Source: a bacterium (GTDB taxonomy: Bacteria; Cyanobacteriota; Vampirovibrionia; Gastranaerophilales; Gastranaerophilaceae). From it: DNA of 64,000 bases. The DNA lies in contig JAFUEV010000003.1 in NCBI GenBank assembly GCA_017470245.1, positions 1 to 64,000 of the forward strand. Direction: 5' to 3'. Below the pieces are notes generated by a model, which was not told the DNA's origin, did not search any database, and saw nothing but the letters and a program-made list of their open reading frames with translations. Shown piece after piece: positions 8,900-17,540 of the stretch. A program made the translations under genes and the position numbers. Within the stretch, counting starts at the first letter, position 1. Each line of letters opens with the position of its first letter.

Positions 8900-9175
8900 A
8901 TTGATTTTAGATTAGATTAAGAACAAAAAATCTGCCGATCTTGTTTTTAAGATTTCGCCAGATAATTTTGAAAAATTTTGCTATAATATTTTATGTGGAA
9001 GCGAGAAAAATTTTGAACTAAACGGGACAAATTTCTCAAACTAGGTATCTATTTGCATTTTTCTTTGAAAAAAATAAAGCATTGGAAAAGAAAAATTGAA
9101 GCCATGTTTAATGCAAAAAATTCAAGACAGTCCGACCACAAAATAATAATGTTAAATTATAATAAATAATAAAAT

Positions 9176-10969
9176 ATGGATTATAGTATATATAAAGATA
9201 GTGATGTTATATCTACTGTTGATAGAATTAAAAAAATTCTATCGGGAGTTGGGATAGACTTGAAAGAATATATACAGGAATATTCTTCCGAAGAAAAATA
9301 TATACCGTATTCTATGCGTGTTACTCTTTTTGGAAAAGATAATTATGGTACTAACGGAAAAGGTACATGTTTAGAAAATTGCATAGCAAGTGCATATTCA
9401 GAGTTTATGGAACGACTGCAAAATTTTTATTTACGTGATAATTGTTTAAAATTAGTTTCTGATGATTTTATTTATACTCCTGATGAAAAAGAATATCTGC
9501 CGGAAAATAATCAAATCCTAAATAAATACTACGATGATGAAATTATTGAATATGCAAATAAAATTGTAGATTTTTTGAAGGACAATAAAAAACAAACAGA
9601 AGTTCCGTTTTATTCCGTAAAAGAAAATAAAGTGGTTTATTTACCTATAGACATAATAAAATTTTTTCAGGGCTCTAATGGTATGTCAGCAGGTAATACT
9701 GTTGAAGAAGCTTTGGTTCAGGGATTATCCGAAGTTTTTGAAAGAAATGCTATGCGACAAATCATTTTTAACGAGTTGTCAATGCCTGATATTCCGAAAA
9801 ATATTTATGAAAAATATAACAATCTTTCGGGAATAATAAAATATATATCAAAACAGGGTTGGACAATTACTGTAAAAGATGCATCTGTCGGAAAAAAGTT
9901 TCCTGTTGTTTGTACGATATTGGAAAATAAAGAAAAAAAATTATTAACCTTCAAATTTGGTGCTCATCCGTCTTTACCTATAGCAATAGAAAGAACATTG
10001 ACCGAATTTACTCAAGGGAATTTTTTAAATGAAAGCACTTATGATTTGTTAATGTTTAATAGTTATGGTGTTACGAATGATTTTCTTTATAAGAATTATC
10101 TGTTTATCCAATCATTTCGTTTTAGTCAATATCTGCCTGATACAAATAAATTATTTTCTAAAATATTAAACAGTGCAAAAAACTATGATTTCTCTTTAAA
10201 TAGTTGGATTGATGAAAATAAAAAATATTCAAATAAAGACTTATTAAAATTTTTATTTAATACTTTAAAAGTAAATTCAATAGAAGATGTATATATAAGA
10301 GATGTATCGTTTTTGAATTTTCCTTCGTTTTATATTTATATTCCGGCTCTTTCCGAAATTCATAATTACGATAAAAATACTATGGAAAGAGATTTTGATG
10401 AAGTATGTTGGGATAATTATAAAGCAGATAAAGTAGAAAATCATAAAGATATAGATAGTTTGTTATATGTTGTTGAACGTAAAATTTCTAATGTTAATCC
10501 TTTTTTGGAGCAAACGTTTATTACTCCGTATCCAAATGAATATATTGCTTTACTTTGTTATATCGTCAAAAAAAATATTGATAAAATTATAGATTATAGT
10601 AACTCTCTTATTAACAATAATTTTTATGCGTATTTGAAAAATAAAAATTTGATTTTATTTATTAACAGATATTTTTCACTTATCAAGCAAAATTTGGATG
10701 AAAATAAAATTAACAGTATGCTGGAAAATGAATTTAATGCAGATGATATAAAATATTGTAAAACATTTATATTATATTTGGATTTTGATAAAGTAAAAAG
10801 AATCATTAGTAATGTTAATAATAAAAAATCGTTAATAGAAAAACAACAAAATCCGTTTTCTGTTGAACAAAATAATGAGCTTGAAAATATAAGATTAAAA
10901 TTAACTGAAAAATATAAAAATAATACACCTAATCAAATAAATCTTTCAAAAGTGTTTGATTTTGTATAA
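9176..10969 (+). CDS. ycaO: YcaO-family protein, E. coli YcaO type
   Basis: A 597-residue protein, close to the roughly 590 residues of E. coli YcaO and with the same architecture: an N-terminal ATP-binding YcaO domain and a helical C-terminal extension. ATP-site motifs are visible: SAYSEFMER at 72-80 (SxxxExxER), SNGMSAGN from 167 followed by GLSEVFER, and ERTLTEFTQG from 272 with the ExxQ pair. The C-terminus lacks the PxPxP tail of peptide cyclodehydratases, and no precursor peptide, TfuA or dehydrogenase gene is nearby. E. coli YcaO is linked to methylthiolation of ribosomal protein S12; the same role here is inference. A flavodoxin gene follows after 15 bases. Confidence 0.85.
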   Translation: MDYSIYKDSDVISTVDRIKKILSGVGIDLKEYIQEYSSEEKYIPYSMRVTLFGKDNYGTNGKGTCLENCIASAYSEFMERLQNFYLRDNCLKLVSDDFIYTPDEKEYLPENNQILNKYYDDEIIEYANKIVDFLKDNKKQTEVPFYSVKENKVVYLPIDIIKFFQGSNGMSAGNTVEEALVQGLSEVFERNAMRQIIFNELSMPDIPKNIYEKYNNLSGIIKYISKQGWTITVKDASVGKKFPVVCTILENKEKKLLTFKFGAHPSLPIAIERTLTEFTQGNFLNESTYDLLMFNSYGVTNDFLYKNYLFIQSFRFSQYLPDTNKLFSKILNSAKNYDFSLNSWIDENKKYSNKDLLKFLFNTLKVNSIEDVYIRDVSFLNFPSFYIYIPALSEIHNYDKNTMERDFDEVCWDNYKADKVENHKDIDSLLYVVERKISNVNPFLEQTFITPYPNEYIALLCYIVKKNIDKIIDYSNSLINNNFYAYLKNKNLILFINRYFSLIKQNLDENKINSMLENEFNADDIKYCKTFILYLDFDKVKRIISNVNNKKSLIEKQQNPFSVEQNNELENIRLKLTEKYKNNTPNQINLSKVFDFV

Positions 10970-10984
10970 TTCAAAGGAGAGATA

Positions 10985-11605
10985 ATGAATATAAAAGTAA
11001 TTTTTATTATATGTTTAATACTGATAGGATGCAGCTTTTTATTTTTAAAACAAAACAAAGGAGGTATTTCTATGGCAGAAGCCGGTACAAATCATAAAGT
11101 TTTGGTAGCATATTTTTCAAGAACAGGGGAACAATACGGAGTAGGAAATATAAAAGAAGGAAATACAGCTATTGTTGCAAAAATTATTGCCGAAAAAACA
11201 AATGGTGATTTGTTTGAAATAAAAGTTGCACAGGATAATTATCCTAAAAGCTATAATGAGTTAACCGAATATGCAAAAAAAGAAATGCAGCAAAATGCAC
11301 GTCCGGAAATTGTTGGTAAGGTAGAAAATTTTTCTGATTACGATACAATTTTTATCGGTTATCCTGTTTGGTGGGGTGACAAACCTATGCCTGTTTATAC
11401 GTTTATAGATAATTATGATTTTAACGATAAAACTATTGTTCCTTTTGCAACGCATGAAGGCAGCGGTTTTTGCGGTACTCAGGGCATGGATAAACTCGGT
11501 GCTAAAATTCTTAAAGGGCTTGGAATGTACGGGCATGTTGCGCAAAAAGATAAACCTCAAGCAGATAAAATTGTTTCAGGTTGGTTAAAAGAAATAGGAT
11601 ATTAA
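10985..11605 (+). CDS. Flavodoxin-domain protein, lipoprotein form with internal start
   Basis: A 206-residue protein. Residues 1-20 look like a lipoprotein signal (FIICLILIGCS, lipobox LIGC with C16). From residue 38 a flavodoxin fold follows: VLVAYFSRTGEQ (phosphate loop), then FIGYPVWWGDKP near 121 and FATHEGSGF near 155, the FMN-contact loops of the flavodoxin_4 group. Two starts are well supported: AAAGGAG before ATG 10985, and AAAGGAGGT seven bases before the in-frame ATG 11072 (residue 30), which would give a soluble 177-residue flavodoxin. It probably shares a transcript with ycaO. Likely function: electron transfer in the cytoplasm and/or at the membrane. Confidence 0.8.
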   Translation: MNIKVIFIICLILIGCSFLFLKQNKGGISMAEAGTNHKVLVAYFSRTGEQYGVGNIKEGNTAIVAKIIAEKTNGDLFEIKVAQDNYPKSYNELTEYAKKEMQQNARPEIVGKVENFSDYDTIFIGYPVWWGDKPMPVYTFIDNYDFNDKTIVPFATHEGSGFCGTQGMDKLGAKILKGLGMYGHVAQKDKPQADKIVSGWLKEIGY

Positions 11606-11741
11606 AAAATTTTTTAATTACGTCCGTATGTGTCATTGATATAATTTAATATAAAATAAACAGGCGGGCGTTTCGCCTTAACCTTGGACGTATGGATAAT
11701 CCGGTGCATTTCTTCCTTCGGAAGAAATGATATATTTAAAC
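11606..11741 (+). other. Structured intergenic stretch, possible small RNA
   Basis: Between the flavodoxin stop and the terminator at 11742 lie several pairings: AGGCG...CGCCT around 11662-11678, a long-range ACGTCC (about 11620) with GGACGT (about 11685), and ATTTCTTCC-TTC-GGAAGAAAT at 11708-11728. A TATAAT sits at 11640-11645 without a convincing -35. It could be the folded 3' end of the ycaO transcript or a separate small RNA. No known riboswitch class was recognised. Confidence 0.3.
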
Positions 11742-11768
11742 AAATGCAGCTCTATGGGCTGCATTTTG
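11742..11768. terminator. Terminator between flavodoxin and folC
   Basis: AAATGCAGC (11742-11750) pairs perfectly with GCTGCATTT (11758-11766) around a 7-base loop, with T-rich sequence on the plus side. It overlaps the last codons and stop of folC on the minus strand, so it can serve both convergent transcripts. Confidence 0.65.
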
Positions 11769-12978
11769 TTTTGTATATTTCACCTATCATATATAGGCTT
11801 CCTGTTATTATTTTTAGCTTTTTACTTTGAATAATTTTATCAAAATCATTGATATCTAATTTTTTTATATTTTTTAACCACGAAACATTATTTTTATATT
11901 CTTCATATTTTACGGCATTTTTATGATTAAATTCGTAAAAGTATATTTCATCATCAGGTTTAAACAGTATTTTAGCAACTGTTTTATAGTCTTTTGTATT
12001 AATAGTCGAATATATATATAATTTGGGCTCATCATTAAAATAATAATCAAGACTTTTTTTTAGTTCTTGAGCTGCATCAGGATTATGAGCACCATCTATA
12101 AGAATATTTTTTTCGGGAATAAATTCAAGTCTTGCAGCCCATTTTACTGTTGAAAGTCCTTCTTTTATATTGATTTTGTATCCTTTTTTAATTAAAAAAT
12201 CAACAGCAGTCATTACAAGTGCCAGATTTTTTTTCTGATAAAGTCCTATTAGCGGGAAATCATATTCTTTTCCGTTTATAATTGCAATTCGTTGTTTTGT
12301 TATTTCAATATCTTTTTCTGTGATGAAAAGTGGGGAATTATTTGTTTTGGCAACATTTTCAATAACTTTAAATCCTTGATTGTCTTTAGCTATGACAACA
12401 GGGCAATTTTGTTTTATAATTCCTGCTTTTTCATAAGCAATTTTTTCTATTGTATTGCCTAATCTGTCTGTATGGTCTAAAGATATTGATGTTATTATTG
12501 ATAAAATCGGGTTTTTACATACGTTTGTTGCATCATACCTTCCGCCCATGCCTGTTTCCATAATAGCAAAATCAACATTATTATCCGAAAAATATTTATA
12601 TGCAATTGCAGTTAATATTTCAAATTCCGTTAATTCAATCCTGTTGTTATCTGCAAGATGACAAATTTTATTTAAATATTGTGTAAACTCATTTTTATCA
12701 ATATCTGTGTTGTTTATTTTAATTCTTTCCGTATATTCAACAAGATGCGGACTTGTATATAATCCTGTTTTATAACCTGAACATTTTAATATATTAGAAA
12801 GAGTTGCAGCAACAGAACCTTTTCCGTTTGTACCTGCTATATGTATGATTTTGATGTTATTTTGCGGATTTCCAAGCAAATTAAGTATGGCTTCAATTCT
12901 TTCCAAACCAAGATTAATATAAAATTTACTTTGAGAAGTAAGTAATTCTATTGACTTTTGATAATCTGACGTATTCAT
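11752..12978 (-). CDS. folC: Folylpolyglutamate synthase / dihydrofolate synthase
   Basis: A 408-residue Mur-ligase-family enzyme, near the usual FolC length. ATP loop HIAGTNGKGSVAATL near residue 45, the family ETGMGGRYDATN block near 141, SLDHTDRLG near 165 and the C-terminal-domain LIDGAHNPDA near 291. It adds glutamate to dihydropteroate and/or folates in the cytoplasm. It is the last gene of the minus-strand cell-wall run, six bases after murG. Whether it has both activities cannot be read from sequence. Confidence 0.92.
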   Translation of the reverse strand: MNTSDYQKSIELLTSQSKFYINLGLERIEAILNLLGNPQNNIKIIHIAGTNGKGSVAATLSNILKCSGYKTGLYTSPHLVEYTERIKINNTDIDKNEFTQYLNKICHLADNNRIELTEFEILTAIAYKYFSDNNVDFAIMETGMGGRYDATNVCKNPILSIITSISLDHTDRLGNTIEKIAYEKAGIIKQNCPVVIAKDNQGFKVIENVAKTNNSPLFITEKDIEITKQRIAIINGKEYDFPLIGLYQKKNLALVMTAVDFLIKKGYKINIKEGLSTVKWAARLEFIPEKNILIDGAHNPDAAQELKKSLDYYFNDEPKLYIYSTINTKDYKTVAKILFKPDDEIYFYEFNHKNAVKYEEYKNNVSWLKNIKKLDINDFDKIIQSKKLKIITGSLYMIGEIYKTKCSP

Positions 12979-12984
12979 ATAACC

Positions 12985-14100
12985 TTATTTGATAATACTT
13001 TTTAATTGATTAACAATGTCTTTAGTCGGATTGTTTTTTGCTAATTCTGCTGCTTTTTGAGTCATTTTGGTTAAAATATCATCATTATTTATTTCTTTTA
13101 TTTTATTTAAAAGCGTTTCATCCGTACATTCTGAATCTTCAAGATATAAGGCAACACCTTTGTCACACATTTCTTTTGCATTCTTTCTCTGATGGTCTTG
13201 TGCTGCATAAGGATATGGGATAAGTATTGAAGCCAGATGACATTGTATAATTTCTGTTAAACTTAGTGAACCTGCTCTTGCAATTACAATATCCGATGCC
13301 TTCAGAGGATATACCATTTCATCAAAATAAGGACGTATCATTAAATTCGGATTATTTTTAAACTCAGGATACATTGTTTCAAGGTCTATAATAACTTCAT
13401 CAAACTTCTTTTTGCCTGTTTGAAGAATAACGTACATTCCCATAGCTTCACTTAATGATTTAAGAAGTTTTATCATTGCGTTATTTATAGTTTTAGCTCC
13501 TTGTGAACCGCCCATTGCAAAAATAACTTTTTTATCCTGCGGAATATTCAGTTTCTCTCTTGCTTGTGATTTTGTAACAGTAAAAAATGCTTCACGGACA
13601 GGATTCCCGTTACAAATAATATTTTTAGATTTTAAAATATTTTTGGAGTTTTCAAATGCGACTGATACAATACTGGCTTTTGGGGCTGCTATTTTGGAAA
13701 CTAATCCCGGAACCGAATCACAATCGTGAATCATATAAGGTTTTTTCATAGAAATTGCAGCCGTAACTATAGGGGCAGATACATAACCACCTGTTGTAAA
13801 TATGGCATCAGGCTTGTATTTTTTTAAATAAGAACGTGCTTTTAAATATGCAAAAAAGAATTGTATTGCCCATTTTGGCATTGATAAGCTAAGTTTTCTC
13901 GGCATTCCAGAAACTTTTACCGGTAAAAAATCGACTTTAGGATAATTTTTTGCAATATCATATTCGAGATTATCAGGATTACCTACAAAATATATTTTTT
14001 CGGTATCTTCTTCTTTTAATAAACTCTCAACAACGGTAAATGCAGGATATATATGACCTCCGGTACCACCTCCGGATATAAAATAAACTTTATTGGACAT
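12985..14100 (-). CDS. murG: UDP-GlcNAc:lipid I N-acetylglucosaminyltransferase MurG
   Basis: A 371-residue GT-B glycosyltransferase that converts lipid I to lipid II at the inner face of the cytoplasmic membrane. Visible family blocks: the N-terminal GGGTGGHIYPA loop at 10-20, TGGYVSAPIV near 103, GGSQGAKTIN near 198 and RAGSLSLTE near 275 (donor-nucleotide site). Its start overlaps the ftsW end by 11 bases, indicating coupled translation. Confidence 0.95.
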   Translation of the reverse strand: MSNKVYFISGGGTGGHIYPAFTVVESLLKEEDTEKIYFVGNPDNLEYDIAKNYPKVDFLPVKVSGMPRKLSLSMPKWAIQFFFAYLKARSYLKKYKPDAIFTTGGYVSAPIVTAAISMKKPYMIHDCDSVPGLVSKIAAPKASIVSVAFENSKNILKSKNIICNGNPVREAFFTVTKSQAREKLNIPQDKKVIFAMGGSQGAKTINNAMIKLLKSLSEAMGMYVILQTGKKKFDEVIIDLETMYPEFKNNPNLMIRPYFDEMVYPLKASDIVIARAGSLSLTEIIQCHLASILIPYPYAAQDHQRKNAKEMCDKGVALYLEDSECTDETLLNKIKEINNDDILTKMTQKAAELAKNNPTKDIVNQLKSIIK

Positions 14101-15202
14101 TCGGGAACCTTCTTACTCTCTTTTTTGAAATATTTAATAATATACCTATCATACACATAGTAATAAATAAAGATGTTCCGCCGTAACTAATAAACGGCAT
14201 CGGTACACCTGTTGCAGGGAACATTGAACTTGCAACCGATATATTTATATATGCTTGAATACAAATAGAAACAGTTATACCTGCCGATAATAATTTCCCA
14301 AATACATCTTCACATTTTGCGGAGATTAATAATCCTCTTTGTAAAAATGCAAGGAATAAACCTATTATTAATAAACATCCAAGAAAACCAAATTCTTCAG
14401 CCCAAACAGCATAGATAAAATCCGTATGACCTTCTGGCAGCCAACCTCTTTTTTGTATGGAATTACCGTATCCTTCTCCGAAAAATCCGCCTGCAACAAA
14501 ACATATCATTGATTGTATAATATTATATCCTGCACCGTAAGGGTCAGATTCAGGGTTTAACCATATCATAACCCTTTGTTTTTGAAAGGAACGTATTGCA
14601 AAGCACAAACCAAAAAAGCCCATACCAATCATACTTGCAATTAGTTTTAAGCTTCCACCTGCGGCATAATACATATATAAAGATGATGCAGCTAAAATCA
14701 TACACATACTTAAATTCGGTTGTTTGAAGATTAGTCCGAGCATAAAAACAATAGGAATATAATACTTATACATTTTTTTGTTAGCGAGATTAATATCTTT
14801 GGAAAATGCACTTGCAAGAAGCATTATGACGGAAAGTTTTGCTGCTTCTGAAGGCTGAAACTGTATAGGACCTACAGTTAACCATCTTGTAGCACCATTT
14901 ACTGTTGTTCCCCACACATGAACACAAAACAAAAGGAATATAATTAGCCACGCAAAAGGTATTGATAGTTTATTTAATGCTTTATAGTTAAATTTACTAA
15001 ATCCGAACATAAAAATACATCCGAGAATAAACCAGATAAATTGTCTGGCAACAAAAAATGTTGAGTGAGCGCCTTGTATAATGCATTTGGGTGCACCTGC
15101 AGAAAAAATAGCCAAAAATCCTACAATAATAAGAAATAATACAATAAATACAAGTGTACTATCGTAAGATGAATAAAATATTTTTTGATTATCCTGTTCC
15201 AT
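14090..15202 (-). CDS. ftsW: Peptidoglycan glycosyltransferase FtsW (SEDS family)
   Basis: A multi-pass membrane protein (about ten hydrophobic segments) of the SEDS family that polymerises lipid II at the division site. Family blocks: GATRWLTVGPIQFQPSEAAK, GAGYNIIQSM, AVWAEEFGFLG, and MFPATGVPMPFISYGGTSLF near the C-terminus. I chose ATG 15202, one base after the murD stop; the longest frame starts at a GTG at 15280, 77 bases inside murD, and an ATG at 15223 is also possible. The chosen start gives 370 residues. It lies between murD and murG. RodA is the alternative name; the dcw context favours FtsW. Confidence 0.88.
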   Translation of the reverse strand: MEQDNQKIFYSSYDSTLVFIVLFLIIVGFLAIFSAGAPKCIIQGAHSTFFVARQFIWFILGCIFMFGFSKFNYKALNKLSIPFAWLIIFLLFCVHVWGTTVNGATRWLTVGPIQFQPSEAAKLSVIMLLASAFSKDINLANKKMYKYYIPIVFMLGLIFKQPNLSMCMILAASSLYMYYAAGGSLKLIASMIGMGFFGLCFAIRSFQKQRVMIWLNPESDPYGAGYNIIQSMICFVAGGFFGEGYGNSIQKRGWLPEGHTDFIYAVWAEEFGFLGCLLIIGLFLAFLQRGLLISAKCEDVFGKLLSAGITVSICIQAYINISVASSMFPATGVPMPFISYGGTSLFITMCMIGILLNISKKRVRRFPNVQ

Positions 15203-15203
15203 A

Positions 15204-16553
15204 TTATAGTTTGGATTTGACATATTCTTTAAACACTTCTCCTCTGTGTTCATAACTGTTAAACATATCGTAACTTGCACAAGCAGGTGATAACAGTACT
15301 ATTTCGTTATCTAACGTTAACGATGTATCAATTGCTTCCTGCAAAGAGTTTGATAATATTATATTTGTAAAACCGTTTTGTTCCATATTTTCTTTAAATC
15401 GTTGAGTAGCTTCTCCTATAAGAATAACGGTACTAACATATTTATTAATATAGTCTTTACAAAATTCGGTTAAGTCTGTATTTTTATCACGACCGCCTGC
15501 GATTAAAGTTAACTTTTTGCCTTCAAAGGCTTTTAATGCAACAAAAGATGCTTCGGGATTTGTTGCTTTTGAATCATTATAAAAAGTTTTCCCGTTTACC
15601 TGTGCAACATATTCTATACGGTGTTCAACAGGCTCAAATGTTTTTATTCTTTCTCTAATATTTTCATTTGAAATACCAATTAGCTTTGCAATAACAATTG
15701 CACACATTATATTTTGATAATTGTGTTCACCTACAAGACGTATATCTTCCAGTTTTATTATTTCTTCTTCTTTATTGCGTTTAAAATAAATAGCATTATT
15801 TTTTATGTAACAGCAATTGCTGTCTAGTTCTTTTGCGTATATAAATTTATCCCCGTTATAATGCTTTGAAAATTCATAAATTTTTTCATCAACACCGGAA
15901 AAAACAGCATACATAGGTTGTTTATAATCTTTGAAAAGACTTGCTTTTGCTTCAAAATAATTTTCTAAACCGCCATGCCAGTCTAAGTGGTCAGGAGTGA
16001 ATGTTAAAAAACAGGCAATCTGTGGTCTGAATGTAGGTGCAAGTGCCAATTGGAACGAACTGACTTCACATACAAAATAATCAGGATTTTCATCAATTAA
16101 AGAAGTCGGAGGAACTCCGATATTTCCGCATACCGGTGCTTTATATTCACTGTTTAATATGTGAGAGGTAAGCATTGTAGTAGTCGTTTTACCGTTTGTT
16201 CCTGTAATTGCTATAAATGGTGAATTGGCTTCTAAATATGCAAGTTCTACTTCTCCTATTACGGGAATATTTTTTTCTTTTAATCGTTCAAAAATTTCAC
16301 TTTTGGGAGGAATTCCCGGACTTGCAATTGCTATATAAGCTCCATCAATGTATTCATCAGTGTGATGACCTGTTTCTACGCTAATGCCTAAACTCAATAG
16401 CTCTTGTTGAAGTGTATAATTTTTATCGGTTAAAGGATTTTTTTCCGTAACATAACAATCAGCACCTTTTGATGAAAGGTATTTTGCTGCTGCTGCACCG
16501 CTTTTTGATAAACCTAATATTAAAACTTTTTTATCTGTCCATTTTCTTTTCAT
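15204..16553 (-). CDS. murD: UDP-N-acetylmuramoyl-L-alanine:D-glutamate ligase MurD
   Basis: A 449-residue cytoplasmic Mur ligase that adds D-glutamate to UDP-MurNAc-L-Ala. N-terminal Rossmann LILGLSKSGAAAAKYL near 10-25, ATP loop AITGTNGKTTTTML near 115, FTPDHLDWHGG near 186, FYNDSKATNPEA near 317 and LIAGGRDKNTD near 342. All the expected lysine, histidine and nucleotide-loop motifs are present. It follows mraY by nine bases on the minus strand. Confidence 0.95.
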   Translation of the reverse strand: MKRKWTDKKVLILGLSKSGAAAAKYLSSKGADCYVTEKNPLTDKNYTLQQELLSLGISVETGHHTDEYIDGAYIAIASPGIPPKSEIFERLKEKNIPVIGEVELAYLEANSPFIAITGTNGKTTTTMLTSHILNSEYKAPVCGNIGVPPTSLIDENPDYFVCEVSSFQLALAPTFRPQIACFLTFTPDHLDWHGGLENYFEAKASLFKDYKQPMYAVFSGVDEKIYEFSKHYNGDKFIYAKELDSNCCYIKNNAIYFKRNKEEEIIKLEDIRLVGEHNYQNIMCAIVIAKLIGISNENIRERIKTFEPVEHRIEYVAQVNGKTFYNDSKATNPEASFVALKAFEGKKLTLIAGGRDKNTDLTEFCKDYINKYVSTVILIGEATQRFKENMEQNGFTNIILSNSLQEAIDTSLTLDNEIVLLSPACASYDMFNSYEHRGEVFKEYVKSKL

Positions 16554-16562
16554 GACTGTTCC

Positions 16563-17537
16563 TTACCATAATATTTTAAATAATGTTACTGCTATTGTAC
16601 AGAAAATTAGTGTAACAAGAGAAAATACAATTACGATTTTATTTTCACTCCATCCGCATAACTCAAAATGATGGTGAATAGGGCTCATTTTGAATACTCT
16701 TTTTCCCGTAAGTTTAAAACTGGTAACTTGAATAATAACTGATAGTGTTTCAAGTGCAAATACTATAGCAATAAACATAAGCCATAATTCAAATTTGCCT
16801 GTTACTGCAATTACACCCAGTAATCCGCCCAATGCTAAAGAACCTGTATCACCCATAAATACTTTGGCTGGATGTCTGTTAAAGTATAAAAAAGCAACGA
16901 CAGAACCTACTGTTGCTGCTGATACTATAGCTAAATCCGTTTGTCCTGAAATTATACATATAATCGTACAAGCCAAAAATGCAACTGCACAATTAGCCGA
17001 AGCTAATCCGTCCAATCCATCAGTAAGATTTACCGCATTTGAAACTCCTGTCATAAGAAGTATAACGAAAACAGGGTATAAATAGTGTAAATCTATGCTA
17101 AATTGACCGACATTTAAATATGTTTGATGAGCTATCGTCATATATATAGCAGGTAATACGGAAATTGCCATTTGAAAAAACAGTTTATTTCTTGGTGTTA
17201 ATCCTGCTTTATTTTCTTTATGCTTTATTTTTCCTAAATCATCTGTAAGTCCTGCCAACATAAAAAATAAAAACGTCATTAGTATAATTAATGAAGTGTG
17301 AGTTAATGATTGATTCATTGTTAATACTGCAAATGATGCTGCAATAATAGGAAGAACGATAAATACTCCTCCTGTAGTCGGAGTGCCTGCTTTTTGAGCA
17401 TGATTTTCAGGAGCATCCTCTAAAATATATTGAGTATACATTTTTTTCTTTAAAAATTCAATGTATACAACACCGAATAACAGTGTTAATACAAATGATA
17501 CAAGCATTGATACTACTATTAATATGTTAAAATCCAT
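16563..17537 (-). CDS. mraY: Phospho-N-acetylmuramoyl-pentapeptide transferase MraY
   Basis: A 324-residue polytopic membrane enzyme that transfers phospho-MurNAc-pentapeptide to undecaprenyl phosphate, giving lipid I. Catalytic aspartate motifs LTDDLGK near 94, NLTDGLDGLA near 169 and MGDTGSLALGG near 228 are intact, as is PIHHHFELCGW near 285. About ten membrane helices. It lies three bases after murF. Confidence 0.96.
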   Translation of the reverse strand: MDFNILIVVSMLVSFVLTLLFGVVYIEFLKKKMYTQYILEDAPENHAQKAGTPTTGGVFIVLPIIAASFAVLTMNQSLTHTSLIILMTFLFFMLAGLTDDLGKIKHKENKAGLTPRNKLFFQMAISVLPAIYMTIAHQTYLNVGQFSIDLHYLYPVFVILLMTGVSNAVNLTDGLDGLASANCAVAFLACTIICIISGQTDLAIVSAATVGSVVAFLYFNRHPAKVFMGDTGSLALGGLLGVIAVTGKFELWLMFIAIVFALETLSVIIQVTSFKLTGKRVFKMSPIHHHFELCGWSENKIVIVFSLVTLIFCTIAVTLFKILW

Positions 17538-17540
17538 AAA

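Noticed and set aside
9000-9175. RiPP precursor peptide for YcaO
   Set aside because: No short frame with a ribosome binding site and a Cys/Ser/Thr-rich core was found; the YcaO is the E. coli type, which does not need one.
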